Assembly: GCF_003725735.1 (NCBI RefSeq)
Contig: NZ_RJTM01000068.1
Location: 62,001-126,000 of the forward strand
DNA length: 64,000 bases
Direction: 5' to 3'
Source of the DNA: Sinomicrobium pectinilyticum
GTDB lineage: Bacteria; Bacteroidota; Bacteroidia; Flavobacteriales; Flavobacteriaceae
The translations under genes and the position numbers were made by a program. Below are positions 28,488 through 37,296 of this stretch, piece by piece. The stretch's first letter is position 1; the number at the start of each line of letters is the position of its first letter. The notes under the pieces are model-generated. The model was not told the origin of the DNA. It saw only the letters and a program-made list of their open reading frames with translations, and did no database searches.

Positions 28488-30049
28488 GGAAATTATTGAA
28501 ATACCTGGTATCGCTGCTTCTTTTATCTGTTTTTATTGGTGGGGTCATAGCCTGGTATCATATGAGGGACAGGAATCCCGGCTACACTTACGATAAAAAA
28601 TGGGAAACCGGGGGCTCACCTGTTCTTGCAGGATTTGCCAAAAAGGAAATAAATCCCGCAGTGCCCGATACCTGGAAAGACCTTAACGGGAACGGAATCT
28701 ATGAACCCGGACAGGGAGAGAAGTTTGAAGATGGCAATAATAACGGAAAGTTCGATGCCGTATACATGGCCGGTTTTCACCACAATCGGCCTGCCACGGC
28801 CATTCATGATACCTTATGGGCAAGGGCTGTGGTGTTAAGTTCCGGCGGAAAGCAGATCGGCCTGGTCGTACTCGATGCTATCGGGTTGTTTAATGACCAG
28901 GTTGTTGCCGTACGGAAGAAAGTAGCAGAAACAATCCACCTGGATTATGTGGCTGTAATAAGCACCCATACCCATGAAGCCCCCGACCTTATCGGGTTGT
29001 GGGGAAAATCCGCCTATTTCTCTGGAGTAGACAAGGACTATGAGCAAAAGGTGATATCCGGTGCTGCAGCAGCGCTTGTCGAAGCTGCCAATAAGCAGGA
29101 AGAGGCCTGGATGACTTTTGCACAGGATACTACGGATATTCTCGGGTATCTCGTTGACGATTCCCGTAAGCCACGGGTGTCTGACAACGGGCTGCGTTTG
29201 ATGCAATGGAAACGGCAAAAGGATAGTACTACGCTGGGGACTGTTATTGCCTGGGCTAACCATCCGGAAACCCTCTGGAACCGCAATACCCGTATTACCT
29301 CGGATTTCCCTCATTACATACGTCAGGGCATAGAGACCGGAGTATATATAAAAGACAGTCTTGCCGAGACCGGAACAGGAGGTATTGCTATGTATATCAA
29401 CGGAGCCATAGGCGGCCTGATACACACTTCTCCTAGATTCGGAATTCCGGGGATTGCCGGAGATACAATTTACAAAAAGGCTTCGTTCGATAAGGCAAAG
29501 GCACAGGGGGAAAGGATAGCCCTGCATGCTTTGAGATTGTTACGGGATACGGGACGGACAAAACATCTGGAAGAAGCCTCACAACGCCTGATTTCCAGGT
29601 CTGTCACCCTTCCGGTAGCCAATCGGAACTTTCAACTGGCAGGAGCAACGGGCCTGATCAACCGGGGATTTTCCGGACTTTTTGAAATGCGCTCCGAAAT
29701 CGCGTACTGGCAATTCGGCCCGGCCGGTTTTCTCTTTGTGCCCGGGGAGATCTACCCGGAGATGGTCAACGGGGGTGTGGAAGCCCCGGAAGGGAATGAT
29801 TTCGGTATTTCCCGGCCATCGCAAACACCTCCTTTAAGAAATCTGATGGATGATGAATATAAATTTGTAGTGGGGCTGTCCAATGATTTTATAGGATACA
29901 TCATACCCAAAAGCGAATGGGATGAACACCCCCCTTATCTGTATAACGACCGTAAATCTCCTTACGGGGAAGAAAACGCACTCGGGTCTGAAACAGCGCC
30001 GTTATTATATAGACATTTTTCAGAGATTGTAAAAGGAACACGGAAATGA
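28484..30049 (+). CDS. Neutral/alkaline ceramidase-like N-terminal-domain hydrolase
   Basis: A 521-residue protein with an N-terminal membrane anchor or signal (7-25). The core resembles the N-terminal domain of neutral/alkaline non-lysosomal ceramidases: a zinc-ligand-like motif STHTHEAPDL (His162 and His164) after a hydrophobic strand, and the preceding DTLWARAVVLSSGG. Residues 66-91 carry two acidic Ca-loop-like repeats (DLNGNG..YEPGQG and EDGNNNGKFD). The Ser-containing GDVSPN-type nucleophile motif known from Pseudomonas ceramidase is not seen; the matching region appears to read NGAIGGLIHTSP. Amide cleavage of ceramide is therefore uncertain, and another lipid or ester substrate is possible. 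It is joined to both neighbours by four-base ATGA overlaps. Confidence 0.75.
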   Translation: MRKLLKYLVSLLLLSVFIGGVIAWYHMRDRNPGYTYDKKWETGGSPVLAGFAKKEINPAVPDTWKDLNGNGIYEPGQGEKFEDGNNNGKFDAVYMAGFHHNRPATAIHDTLWARAVVLSSGGKQIGLVVLDAIGLFNDQVVAVRKKVAETIHLDYVAVISTHTHEAPDLIGLWGKSAYFSGVDKDYEQKVISGAAAALVEAANKQEEAWMTFAQDTTDILGYLVDDSRKPRVSDNGLRLMQWKRQKDSTTLGTVIAWANHPETLWNRNTRITSDFPHYIRQGIETGVYIKDSLAETGTGGIAMYINGAIGGLIHTSPRFGIPGIAGDTIYKKASFDKAKAQGERIALHALRLLRDTGRTKHLEEASQRLISRSVTLPVANRNFQLAGATGLINRGFSGLFEMRSEIAYWQFGPAGFLFVPGEIYPEMVNGGVEAPEGNDFGISRPSQTPPLRNLMDDEYKFVVGLSNDFIGYIIPKSEWDEHPPYLYNDRKSPYGEENALGSETAPLLYRHFSEIVKGTRK

Positions 30050-30909
30050 AAAAAGGCATATTGATTATCCTGTGGATGCTTCCGCTGTTTGTAATAGCAC
30101 AGCAGACCCCGACAGATTTTACCTATGTAAAGAAACACCTGACCGATCCGGGAGATGAGGTGATCCTGGTCGCGGCACATCGTGCCATGCATACCCGGTA
30201 TCCGGAAAATTCCCTTGCCGCGATTACCGATGCCATAGCGCACGGAGTGGATATTGTGGAGATCGATGTGAGGGTAAGCAAAGACGGTATCCCGGTATTG
30301 ATGCACAATGAAACGGTCGATCATATTTCTACCGGTTCCGGGAAGGTCAAAAAGATCCGTCTTTCCAAACTCAGGACATTTCGGCTCAGGGATGATCGGG
30401 GAAAAGTAACCCGGCACCGCATTCCCACTCTGGAAGAAGCGCTTAATCTCGGAAAGGATAAAATAGTTTTTGATATCGACCTGAAAGTGAATATCCGCAA
30501 TCTGAAAAAGGTGGCGGCAGTCGTGAAAAAATGTGATGCCGTAAACTCGGTGTTCTTCTACGATAGTGAGTATGACAAAATTCGGCGGGTAGAGCGATTA
30601 TTGCCCGGTGTATTGAGAATGACCAAAGTGCATAATGATGACAAGGCAAAAAAATACCTGGGAGCTTTGCTTCCGGATATAGTTCACCTCGGAAATTCTG
30701 CCGTAGACAGGGAAGTCAGTTTTATAGAAACCGTGCAGCAGGATTACGGGCTTCCCGTTTTTGCCAATGCCCTGGGTGATATCGATGAGGCAGCCCTGGA
30801 GGATGTTCAAGCATATGATTCCCTGGTCGAAAAGAAAGTAAATATTATACAGACGGATGCCCCGGTATTATTGTTACAGTACCTGCGTCAAAAGAACAAA
30901 CACCGATGA
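30046..30909 (+). CDS. Exported glycerophosphodiester phosphodiesterase-family protein
   Basis: A 287-residue protein with a cleavable signal (LIILWMLPLFVIAQQ). It has the GDPD TIM-barrel motifs AAHRAMHTRYPENSLAA (catalytic His and the PEN Glu), EIDVRVSKDGIPVLMHNETVDH (metal-binding Glu/Asp and second His), FDIDLKV and the late IIQTDAPVLLLQYL. The usual HRG is HRA here. GDPD enzymes release glycerol-3-phosphate from deacylated phospholipids; related ones cut sphingolipid headgroups. The gene is joined by ATGA overlaps to the ceramidase-like gene before it and the phosphatase gene after it, which points to successive steps on one lipid-derived substrate. Confidence 0.9.
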   Translation: MKKGILIILWMLPLFVIAQQTPTDFTYVKKHLTDPGDEVILVAAHRAMHTRYPENSLAAITDAIAHGVDIVEIDVRVSKDGIPVLMHNETVDHISTGSGKVKKIRLSKLRTFRLRDDRGKVTRHRIPTLEEALNLGKDKIVFDIDLKVNIRNLKKVAAVVKKCDAVNSVFFYDSEYDKIRRVERLLPGVLRMTKVHNDDKAKKYLGALLPDIVHLGNSAVDREVSFIETVQQDYGLPVFANALGDIDEAALEDVQAYDSLVEKKVNIIQTDAPVLLLQYLRQKNKHR

Positions 30910-32807
30910 AAAACTATATGAGTATATTTTTTATCCTGGTCTTCAATGTGTTGTGGAGCCAGGAAGAACACTTTCAGGTATTTCCATACATACAGCAGGG
31001 AGCAACGGACCGTATGCATGTGTTGTGGGAGACGCGGATACCGGCAACCTCGGAAGTGTGGTATGGCGAAGCACTTCCCGATTCGGAAGCGGCCAATACT
31101 TCGATCTCAGTGATTTCGGATAGTCTGGGTACGATGCACGAGGTCGTTCTGAAAGACCTGAAACCCGAAATCAATTATTTCTGGAGAGTGGTCAGTATGG
31201 CCGGGAAAGATACCCTTGTTCACAGTAAGGTCTTTTCCTTTAAAACCGGGATTTCGGAAAGTTCGGATTCGGCTTTTATGTTTGCCCTGGTGGGTGACAC
31301 TCAAAAAGGAAAAGATGAAGATGCCTGGGAGCGCATAGCAGAGCTGATCTGGGAAGACCGTCCCAATTTTGTACTTCACGTAGGTGATCTGGTGAGTGAC
31401 GGCGACAGCAAGGAAGACTGGACCGGGGAATTCTTTCTTCCTGCCCGGCAATTGCTCTCCCGGATACCTATGTTCACGGCCTTGGGTAATCATGAGCATG
31501 ACGCGCCGGATTACTATCGCTATTTCGTACATCCCGCCCCGGAATATTATTATACTTTTACATACGGGAACATGCAATTCTTCGTACTCGATACCAACCG
31601 GGATGTCTCCGAGGGCAGCATACAATACAACTGGCTGGAAAAAGAGCTATACAACTCCCGGGCATTGTGGAAGGTTGTCGTACATCATCATCCGCCCTAT
31701 ACTTCCGAAGAAAATGACAACGGGGATACCTATAAAGAATTGTCCGCTAACGGTTCCGAGGAGGTCCGTGACCTTGTACCGCTTTATGAACGCAGCGGAG
31801 TGGATTTTTGTGTTTTTGGTCATGTACATATGTATGAGCGGACCTGGCCCATAACCGGGGGGAGGGTGAACGAAAAAAACGGTGTGGTGTATATCAATTC
31901 CGGGGGCGGAGGGGGAAACCTGGAGCATTTTGCCCCCACCCGTACCTGGTTCAGTCTCGAACAACAATCTGTCCATCATTATTGCACATTTGCCGTACAT
32001 GACAGTACCATCGTTTTTAAGGCCATAGACGAAAACCGTAATGTATTTGACAGTAACGTGTACACCAAGCCAAAGAAAAACAGGATAATCCCGCCACCGG
32101 CACCGGAAATCATATCCGGTTTTTTTGTGTTTGAAGATACTGTTTCGGTAAGCCTGAAACCTGTGGATAATCGTTTTCAGGTATATTATACCCTCGATGG
32201 TACGGTACCGGATACCTTAAATGGTATAAAATACAGAAAGCCCATACGGTTGGATGAGGATACGGAACTCCGGGCTGTTACCTGTTCACCGGAAGGAATT
32301 TCCGGACGGGTAGCGAAAAAGAAATTTATAAAAGCCAGGCGAAAGCAGCCTGTGAAACCCTTATCTGAAAAGTTAAACTCCGGGATACGATATTCATATT
32401 ACGAAGGCAACTGGAAACAAATGCCCGATTTTTCACAGATCCCGGCACTAAGAACCGGAAGGGTATCCGGTATTGAGCTGCAGCAACTACGCCCGCGCAA
32501 AGATTATTGGGCAGTTAAATACGAAGGTTTTATTAAGGCAGAAGAATCCCGGCTGTATAAATTCTATACCGGGTCGGACGATGGGTCACGACTTTACATA
32601 GATGATGAGCTTGTCGTGGATAATGACGGAGACCATGCTTACCTGGAAACATCGGGAGCTATCTTCCTGGAGAAAGGATATCACCGGATAATTATCCGGT
32701 ATTTCGAAAGCTATTCCAAAGAAATTCTTACGGCCGGCTATCTGGATAATGATGGAAATAAAATTCCTTTTCTTACTTCAGACTTTTTTATAGAGGAAAC
32801 AGAGTAG
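30906..32807 (+). CDS. Metallophosphoesterase with PAP-type N-domain, chitobiase-C-like and PA14 domains
   Basis: A 633-residue exported protein (signal about 1-17, ending LWSQE). Domains in order: fibronectin-like PAP N-domain (about 22-110); metallophosphoesterase (about 120-370) with GDTQKG, HVGDLVSDGD, GNHEHD, HHHPPY and GHVHMYER; a chitobiase/beta-hexosaminidase C-terminal-like domain (about 400-475; YYTLDGTVPDTLNG); and a PA14 domain (about 495-625; FYTGSDDGSRLYIDDELVVDN). PA14 often binds glycans, so the enzyme may act on a phosphorylated glycan or glycolipid. It is the last gene of the ATGA-coupled set; the next gene is on the opposite strand. Confidence 0.9.
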   Translation: MKNYMSIFFILVFNVLWSQEEHFQVFPYIQQGATDRMHVLWETRIPATSEVWYGEALPDSEAANTSISVISDSLGTMHEVVLKDLKPEINYFWRVVSMAGKDTLVHSKVFSFKTGISESSDSAFMFALVGDTQKGKDEDAWERIAELIWEDRPNFVLHVGDLVSDGDSKEDWTGEFFLPARQLLSRIPMFTALGNHEHDAPDYYRYFVHPAPEYYYTFTYGNMQFFVLDTNRDVSEGSIQYNWLEKELYNSRALWKVVVHHHPPYTSEENDNGDTYKELSANGSEEVRDLVPLYERSGVDFCVFGHVHMYERTWPITGGRVNEKNGVVYINSGGGGGNLEHFAPTRTWFSLEQQSVHHYCTFAVHDSTIVFKAIDENRNVFDSNVYTKPKKNRIIPPPAPEIISGFFVFEDTVSVSLKPVDNRFQVYYTLDGTVPDTLNGIKYRKPIRLDEDTELRAVTCSPEGISGRVAKKKFIKARRKQPVKPLSEKLNSGIRYSYYEGNWKQMPDFSQIPALRTGRVSGIELQQLRPRKDYWAVKYEGFIKAEESRLYKFYTGSDDGSRLYIDDELVVDNDGDHAYLETSGAIFLEKGYHRIIIRYFESYSKEILTAGYLDNDGNKIPFLTSDFFIEETE

Positions 32808-32904
32808 GACCTTTATCAAAATATGATACCGGTTGCTGTAGATTGTCCGGCAGGACCAGGTATCTCTATAGGAGGTAAGAGTTTTTCGAAAAGATGGTTA
32901 CCGG

Positions 32905-33615
32905 TTATTTTTCAGCCAGGTAAGCATCTCCGCCGATAAAAATCATTTTTGTATCCGGTTTGGCAGGATTTCCCGATGCCCCCAGAGCAAAAGAACGTTC
33001 TTCCTGTCTTCCGTCGGCAAAGCTTAAGATAAGCGTATGGCCTTGAATGGTATATGTCCCCGTATGCTTATTCTTTTTCCATGCTGCCGACGCCGGCGCA
33101 ATAGTCCCGATATTGTTCCCTTCCACGAAATGCTGATTATCGATAAAGGAAATTTTTGAGATGGCCAGGGTGGTTGCCGATCCTACATCTGTAGAGCTTG
33201 TGTTTTTATATGACCTTGCCAGTTGTATATCGTGGTTGTACGGAAATGCGGGAAACCAGTTGCCGGAACCCAGTCTGTAGTCATAGGTCTTTCCTTTATA
33301 ATTGGTCAGGTAAAACGTATTATTTTCCTTTTTCCATGTTCCCCAGGCTTTTGGTCTTTCCATTTTAGATTTTTCGATATTCAGGGATGCTGTGGGAGTT
33401 ATCCCTACCTCCAGGTATTCTCCGTTTTCAAACAATACTACTGGTTCAAAAGTAACGGAGACAGGGTATCCTGATATAGCCTTAAAAAACCACTGTTCTT
33501 CCGATTGGATTTCTCCTGGCAAAGATGGTGTATTCCGGGTAAGACTGAAGGCGGCGCTTATAAGGACCGTATAGAGCAGAAGAACAAACAAATAAATTAT
33601 TTTTCTTTTTTTCAT
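32905..33615 (-). CDS. Exported hypothetical protein, beta-rich
   Basis: A 236-residue protein with one N-terminal hydrophobic segment (IIYLFVLLLYTVLISAAF) serving as signal or anchor. The rest is rich in short beta strands ending in GTWKKENNTFYL and GTYTIQGHTLILSF. These resemble the strand-turn pattern of small lipocalin-like proteins, but I do not recognise a named family. It stands alone on the minus strand between the phosphatase operon and ppk, sharing an upstream region with ppk. Confidence 0.7.
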   Translation of the reverse strand: MKKRKIIYLFVLLLYTVLISAAFSLTRNTPSLPGEIQSEEQWFFKAISGYPVSVTFEPVVLFENGEYLEVGITPTASLNIEKSKMERPKAWGTWKKENNTFYLTNYKGKTYDYRLGSGNWFPAFPYNHDIQLARSYKNTSSTDVGSATTLAISKISFIDNQHFVEGNNIGTIAPASAAWKKNKHTGTYTIQGHTLILSFADGRQEERSFALGASGNPAKPDTKMIFIGGDAYLAEK

Positions 33616-33916
33616 ATCCGTACATTTTTGAGATAGCCGGGTTTATACCAAAACCGATCGGGTATTGCCCTTAATTGCTTACTAAGATAGACCTTAACCT
33701 GAAAATTATTGTAAAGTGCAAGTTAACAAATTAAAATACAACAGCATACGGCAGTTTCGGATATCAGAAAAACATCGTATACTTCATGTGGAAATGAGCG
33801 TTACAATTTTTCGGGCTGAATACCATATTTTTAATCCGGTTTTCAGGGGAAAATTAACTTTAAGTTTAAGAACGAAAGAAAACTGTTATCTATCTTTCTC
33901 CGATCTAATCAGGTAT
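33616..33916. other. Divergent intergenic region between the hypothetical gene and ppk
   Basis: The region must hold the promoters of both divergent genes. The ppk frame stays open upstream to 33716, but that part (MQVNKLKYN onward) does not resemble the family and was taken as non-coding. No Pho-box-like direct repeat was recognised by eye. Confidence 0.4.
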
Positions 33917-35938
33917 ATGTTGAACGAACCCGAGTTCTATAACCGCGATCTCAGTTGGTTGCAATTTAATCACCGTGTATTGCAGGAAGCTGCAGATACC
34001 GGGAACCCGTTGTATGAACGTATAAAATTCCTCGCCATTTTTTCTTCCAATCTCGATGAGTTTTTTAAAGTCCGTGTATCGGCCATCAGGCAATTGAAAA
34101 AACTGGATAAGGATTTTAGAAAAAAACTGATCTCTAAACCCAATAAACTGATCAAAGAAATAAAACACCGGGTAGAGAAACAACAGGAGTGGTTCGGGGA
34201 GATTTACCGGGACCAGATTGTCCCTGAGTTAAAACAAAACAATATCCATATCATTACCCGGAGTGAATTCAACAAGGAACAGAAAGCGTTTTCTTTGGCC
34301 TGTTTTAAGACGTTTGCAAACAGGCTGGACATCCGTTATCTTGATGATGATATGTCTATGAATGCAATAGCCCTTGAAAGTGAAGCCATGGCCATGGTTG
34401 TAGCGTTTGAAGAGGAGACTGCACCTGCATTGGTCCGGTTTCCCGAGGAGGTGGACAGGTTTGTGGTATTGCCTTCGGATGACGGAAAGTTTTTCGTCAC
34501 TTTTATAGATGATATTCTCAGGGATAACCTGGATAAAATGTGTAAAAAAGATATCAGGAACATGTATGCCCTCAAACTGACCAGGGATGCGGAATTGTAC
34601 CTGGAAGATGAGTATTCGGGCACCCTGGTGGATGCGATATACAATGCGCTGGATAAAAGAAAAACGGGACAGGCTACCCGGTTACTGGTCGATAAGTCCA
34701 TTCCCGGGTATCTCAAAGCAAAACTGAAAGCAGCTCTGGGGATTCATGACGTCGATCTGGTAATGGGAGGGACTTATCACAATTTCAAGGATTTTTTCGG
34801 TTTTCCGGGACCTTCGGACAAGTTACTTCAATATGATGCTTTGGAACGAAAAAATCCCATATGGGGAAACGAAAAGAACATTTTCAAAGCTATCGAAGAA
34901 AAAGACCGGTTGCTGCATTTCCCGTACCATTCTTTTGATGTTTTGGTCAGGTTGATCGAAGAGGCTGCTTCCGATGAAAAAGTGACGGACATTAAGATTT
35001 CCCTTTACCGGGTGGGTAAAGAATCCAGGCTTCTGCATGCCCTGGCGAAGTGTTGTGAGCGCAAAAAAAATGTGTTTCTTTTCATAGAAGCGCAGGCCCG
35101 TTTCGATGAAGAATTCAATATACTCTGGGGCAGGACCTTTGAAGAGATGGGGGCCAGGGTGGTTTACAGTTTTCCGGGGATCAAAGTACATTCCAAAATT
35201 TTATTGATCCGGAAGAAGGATGATTCGGGCCGGATAAAAAAATACGGTTATGTAGCGACTGGTAATTTCAACGAAAAGAATTCCGGTATTTACGGAGATC
35301 TGGGGATCATTACCGCAAATGGCACAATTACGGATGAAATAGACGATGTTTTTCGGGTGCTGGCGAGAGACCTGATTATCCCCCGGGTAAAACATGCCCT
35401 GGTTTCCCCTTTCAATTCCCGTGTAAAATTCATGAAACTGATAGCAGGGGAAATAGAAAAAGCCCGGAAAGATAAAAAGGGATATATTTTTTTAAAAATG
35501 AACAGTTTGCAGGATCCTGATATGATTGAAGCCTTGTACAGGGCAAGCAACAGCGGAGTGGAGGTCGTGCTCATTATAAGGGGAATATGTTGTTTGGTAC
35601 CGGGAATCAAAGGACAAAGTGAAAACATAAGAGTAATCAGTATAGTGGGCAGGTTCCTGGAACATTCCAGAATTTATTGCTTCGGGCATGGGGAACAAAG
35701 CAGGATTTATATCGGTTCTGCGGACTGGATGACACGGAACCTGGACCATCGTATTGAAGTTATTATACCTGTGCTGGACAGGGAGCTCAGAAATTACCTG
35801 GTAAAGTTTATAGAAATGCAATTGTCGGACAATGTAAAGGCGAGGGTGATCGACAAAGACCAGAGTAATTTATATGTCAGGGACGGGGAGAAAGCCATAA
35901 ATTCCCAGGAGGAAACCACCATGATACAATCCACCTGA
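33917..35938 (+). CDS. ppk1: Polyphosphate kinase 1
   Basis: About 673 residues from the ATG at 33917 (MLNEPEFYNRDLSWLQFN), the usual size and N-terminus of PPK1. It reversibly transfers the gamma-phosphate of ATP to polyphosphate. Seen in order: the N-domain opening NRDLSWLQFNHRVLQEA, the middle ARFDEEFNILW, the autophosphorylated His in KVHSK (His425), ATGNFNEKNSGIYGDLG, and the second active-site His in FLEHSRIYCFG (His583) followed by IGSADWMTRNLDHRIEV. It lies between two phosphoester-scavenging modules, which suggests storage of released phosphate. The frame extends 201 bases upstream, but that extension is not family-like. Confidence 0.96.
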   Translation: MLNEPEFYNRDLSWLQFNHRVLQEAADTGNPLYERIKFLAIFSSNLDEFFKVRVSAIRQLKKLDKDFRKKLISKPNKLIKEIKHRVEKQQEWFGEIYRDQIVPELKQNNIHIITRSEFNKEQKAFSLACFKTFANRLDIRYLDDDMSMNAIALESEAMAMVVAFEEETAPALVRFPEEVDRFVVLPSDDGKFFVTFIDDILRDNLDKMCKKDIRNMYALKLTRDAELYLEDEYSGTLVDAIYNALDKRKTGQATRLLVDKSIPGYLKAKLKAALGIHDVDLVMGGTYHNFKDFFGFPGPSDKLLQYDALERKNPIWGNEKNIFKAIEEKDRLLHFPYHSFDVLVRLIEEAASDEKVTDIKISLYRVGKESRLLHALAKCCERKKNVFLFIEAQARFDEEFNILWGRTFEEMGARVVYSFPGIKVHSKILLIRKKDDSGRIKKYGYVATGNFNEKNSGIYGDLGIITANGTITDEIDDVFRVLARDLIIPRVKHALVSPFNSRVKFMKLIAGEIEKARKDKKGYIFLKMNSLQDPDMIEALYRASNSGVEVVLIIRGICCLVPGIKGQSENIRVISIVGRFLEHSRIYCFGHGEQSRIYIGSADWMTRNLDHRIEVIIPVLDRELRNYLVKFIEMQLSDNVKARVIDKDQSNLYVRDGEKAINSQEETTMIQST

Positions 35939-36034
35939 ACATGGTTTAATATTAATGCTGCCTGCTGTAATAGTTCGATTTCCCTCGAAAAGGAGAAGGT
36001 TAATGAGATTGTAAAGTCAACTACCTCGGGGCAA

Positions 36035-36052
36035 TCCCGATAATTATCGGGA
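36035..36052. repeat. 18-base perfect palindrome TCCCGATAATTATCGGGA, copy 1
   Basis: A self-complementary 18-mer between ppk1 and the convergent thioredoxin gene. The identical sequence occurs again at 56752-56769. The position between convergent genes and the exact duplication suggest an interspersed palindromic element, possibly serving as a bidirectional transcription end. Confidence 0.75.
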
Positions 36053-36094
36053 CACTTAGTAAGTAAAGCAGCGATAAAATAGGGTAGTGAGATA

Positions 36095-36388
36095 TTACAG
36101 GTTTTCCTTTATCAACCGCTCCAGTTCGTTTGCAGGAAATACACCCGATTCCCGCCACTTTATTTCCCCTTTTTTGAAAATTATAAGGGTGGGAACACTG
36201 CGTACCTGATATTGCCCGGCAACCTGCGGGTTTTTATCTACATCTATTTTAAGGATACTTGCCATATCGCCGATACGTTCCTTGAGTTCATGGAGAGCGG
36301 GAGACTGCATTTTGCAGGGGCCGCACCATTCGGCAAAAAAGTCGACCAGCACAGGTTTGTCCTGGTTTATGATTTCATAGAATTTCAT
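36095..36388 (-). CDS. trxA: Thioredoxin
   Basis: A 97-residue single-domain thioredoxin with the active site W21-C-G-P-C25 in EWCGPCKM, DVDKNPQVAGQYQVRSVPTL with the cis-Pro, and no signal peptide, so it is cytoplasmic. It reduces protein disulfides using electrons from thioredoxin reductase. It is slightly shorter than the usual 105 residues at the N-terminus. It is convergent with ppk1 and divergent from the ECF sigma gene, so it is a single-gene unit. Confidence 0.92.
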   Translation of the reverse strand: MKFYEIINQDKPVLVDFFAEWCGPCKMQSPALHELKERIGDMASILKIDVDKNPQVAGQYQVRSVPTLIIFKKGEIKWRESGVFPANELERLIKENL

Positions 36389-36637
36389 ATTACATGCTAT
36401 GGGTTAATGTTACTTTAAATTACTGAATTTTTTCGGTATTTCCCTTTATCCAAACAAATTTCTGCAAATTTCTGAAGGTATATGGTGACTAGTGTTACAT
36501 AAGCCGGAGGATACCTGTTTTCAAATCTTCCCTGAAAAACAGGTAAAAACCTACATTTATAGACATAACTCCAGGTTCTAACAATAACTTTAAAGTTATT
36601 TAATATTCCTGCAAACACCGGAAGGTATAAACAGGCA

Positions 36638-36645
36638 TAAATTTG
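36638..36645 (+). promoter_or_regulatory. Possible Bacteroidota -7 element (TAAATTTG) before the module B sigma gene
   Basis: TAAATTTG fits the TAnnTTTG consensus and lies 14 bases before the sigma-factor ATG. No good TTG element is seen about 19 bases further upstream, so confidence is low. Confidence 0.3.
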
Positions 36646-36659
36646 AAATTGAATTTTAA

Positions 36660-37196
36660 ATGTCGTTGTATATGTCTTTACTTTCGGATTTCAAAAAAGG
36701 AGATAAAAAGGCATTAGAACGCATCTACCGGAAATATTATCAACGGATTTACTTTTTAGCCCTTCATTTTACCAGGGCACCCGTGGAAGCCGAGGATCTG
36801 GTGCACGATATTTTTCTGAAGTTCTATAACACCCGGGACCGGCTTTCCGATTCGGTGACCGTTGAGGCTCAATTGGTCCGTATTGCCCGGTTCTTCATAC
36901 TCGATACGCTTAAAAAGAAAAAACATCTCCTTTCTGCCGATGAATTGTCCCTTCCCGAAAGCCGGGAATTTCCTGAAACCGGGGAAGAAGCGGAGATTTT
37001 TAAAGCACAACGGCAAAAACTGCTTCATGCCATAGAGCAGTTACCTGGCAGGTGTAAAGAAATCTTTACCCTGTACAAGATAGAGGGGCTTACCCGGACG
37101 GAAATAGCAGACTACAAGAAGATATCGGTAAAAACCGTTGAGAATCAGATTTCCAAAGCCAATAAAATACTGAAAAAGGAGCTCGGGGTGCTGTAA
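36660..37196 (+). CDS. FecI-like ECF RNA polymerase sigma factor (module B)
   Basis: A 178-residue sigma factor with region 2 (ALERIYRKYYQRIYFLALHF, AEDLVHDIFLKFY) and region 4 (LPGRCKEIFTLYKIEGLTRTEIADYKKIS, KTVENQISKANKIL). Unlike the module A sigma factor it has no hydrophobic tail. A FecR gene, an STN-SusC and a SusD-like gene follow, so it is the cytoplasmic switch of the second trans-envelope signalling module. It is divergent from trxA. Confidence 0.93.
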   Translation: MSLYMSLLSDFKKGDKKALERIYRKYYQRIYFLALHFTRAPVEAEDLVHDIFLKFYNTRDRLSDSVTVEAQLVRIARFFILDTLKKKKHLLSADELSLPESREFPETGEEAEIFKAQRQKLLHAIEQLPGRCKEIFTLYKIEGLTRTEIADYKKISVKTVENQISKANKILKKELGVL

Positions 37197-37296
37197 CCCC
37201 TGCTGTTTTTTGTTTAAAGAAAAGGTTAATAAACCGTAAACCCGTAGGGAAAACTACTTTGAGGATCGAATATAGGATGTATTCATTCTTTAAAGC

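Noticed and set aside
27369-29527. Long minus-strand frames opposite the phosphatase and ceramidase-like genes
   Set aside because: The sense strand has metal-binding motifs in order, while the antisense frames have none.
33716-33916. Upstream extension of the ppk1 frame
   Set aside because: The added 67 residues are unlike PPK1, whose N-terminus fits exactly at MLNEPEFYNRDLSW; the extension probably covers promoter DNA.
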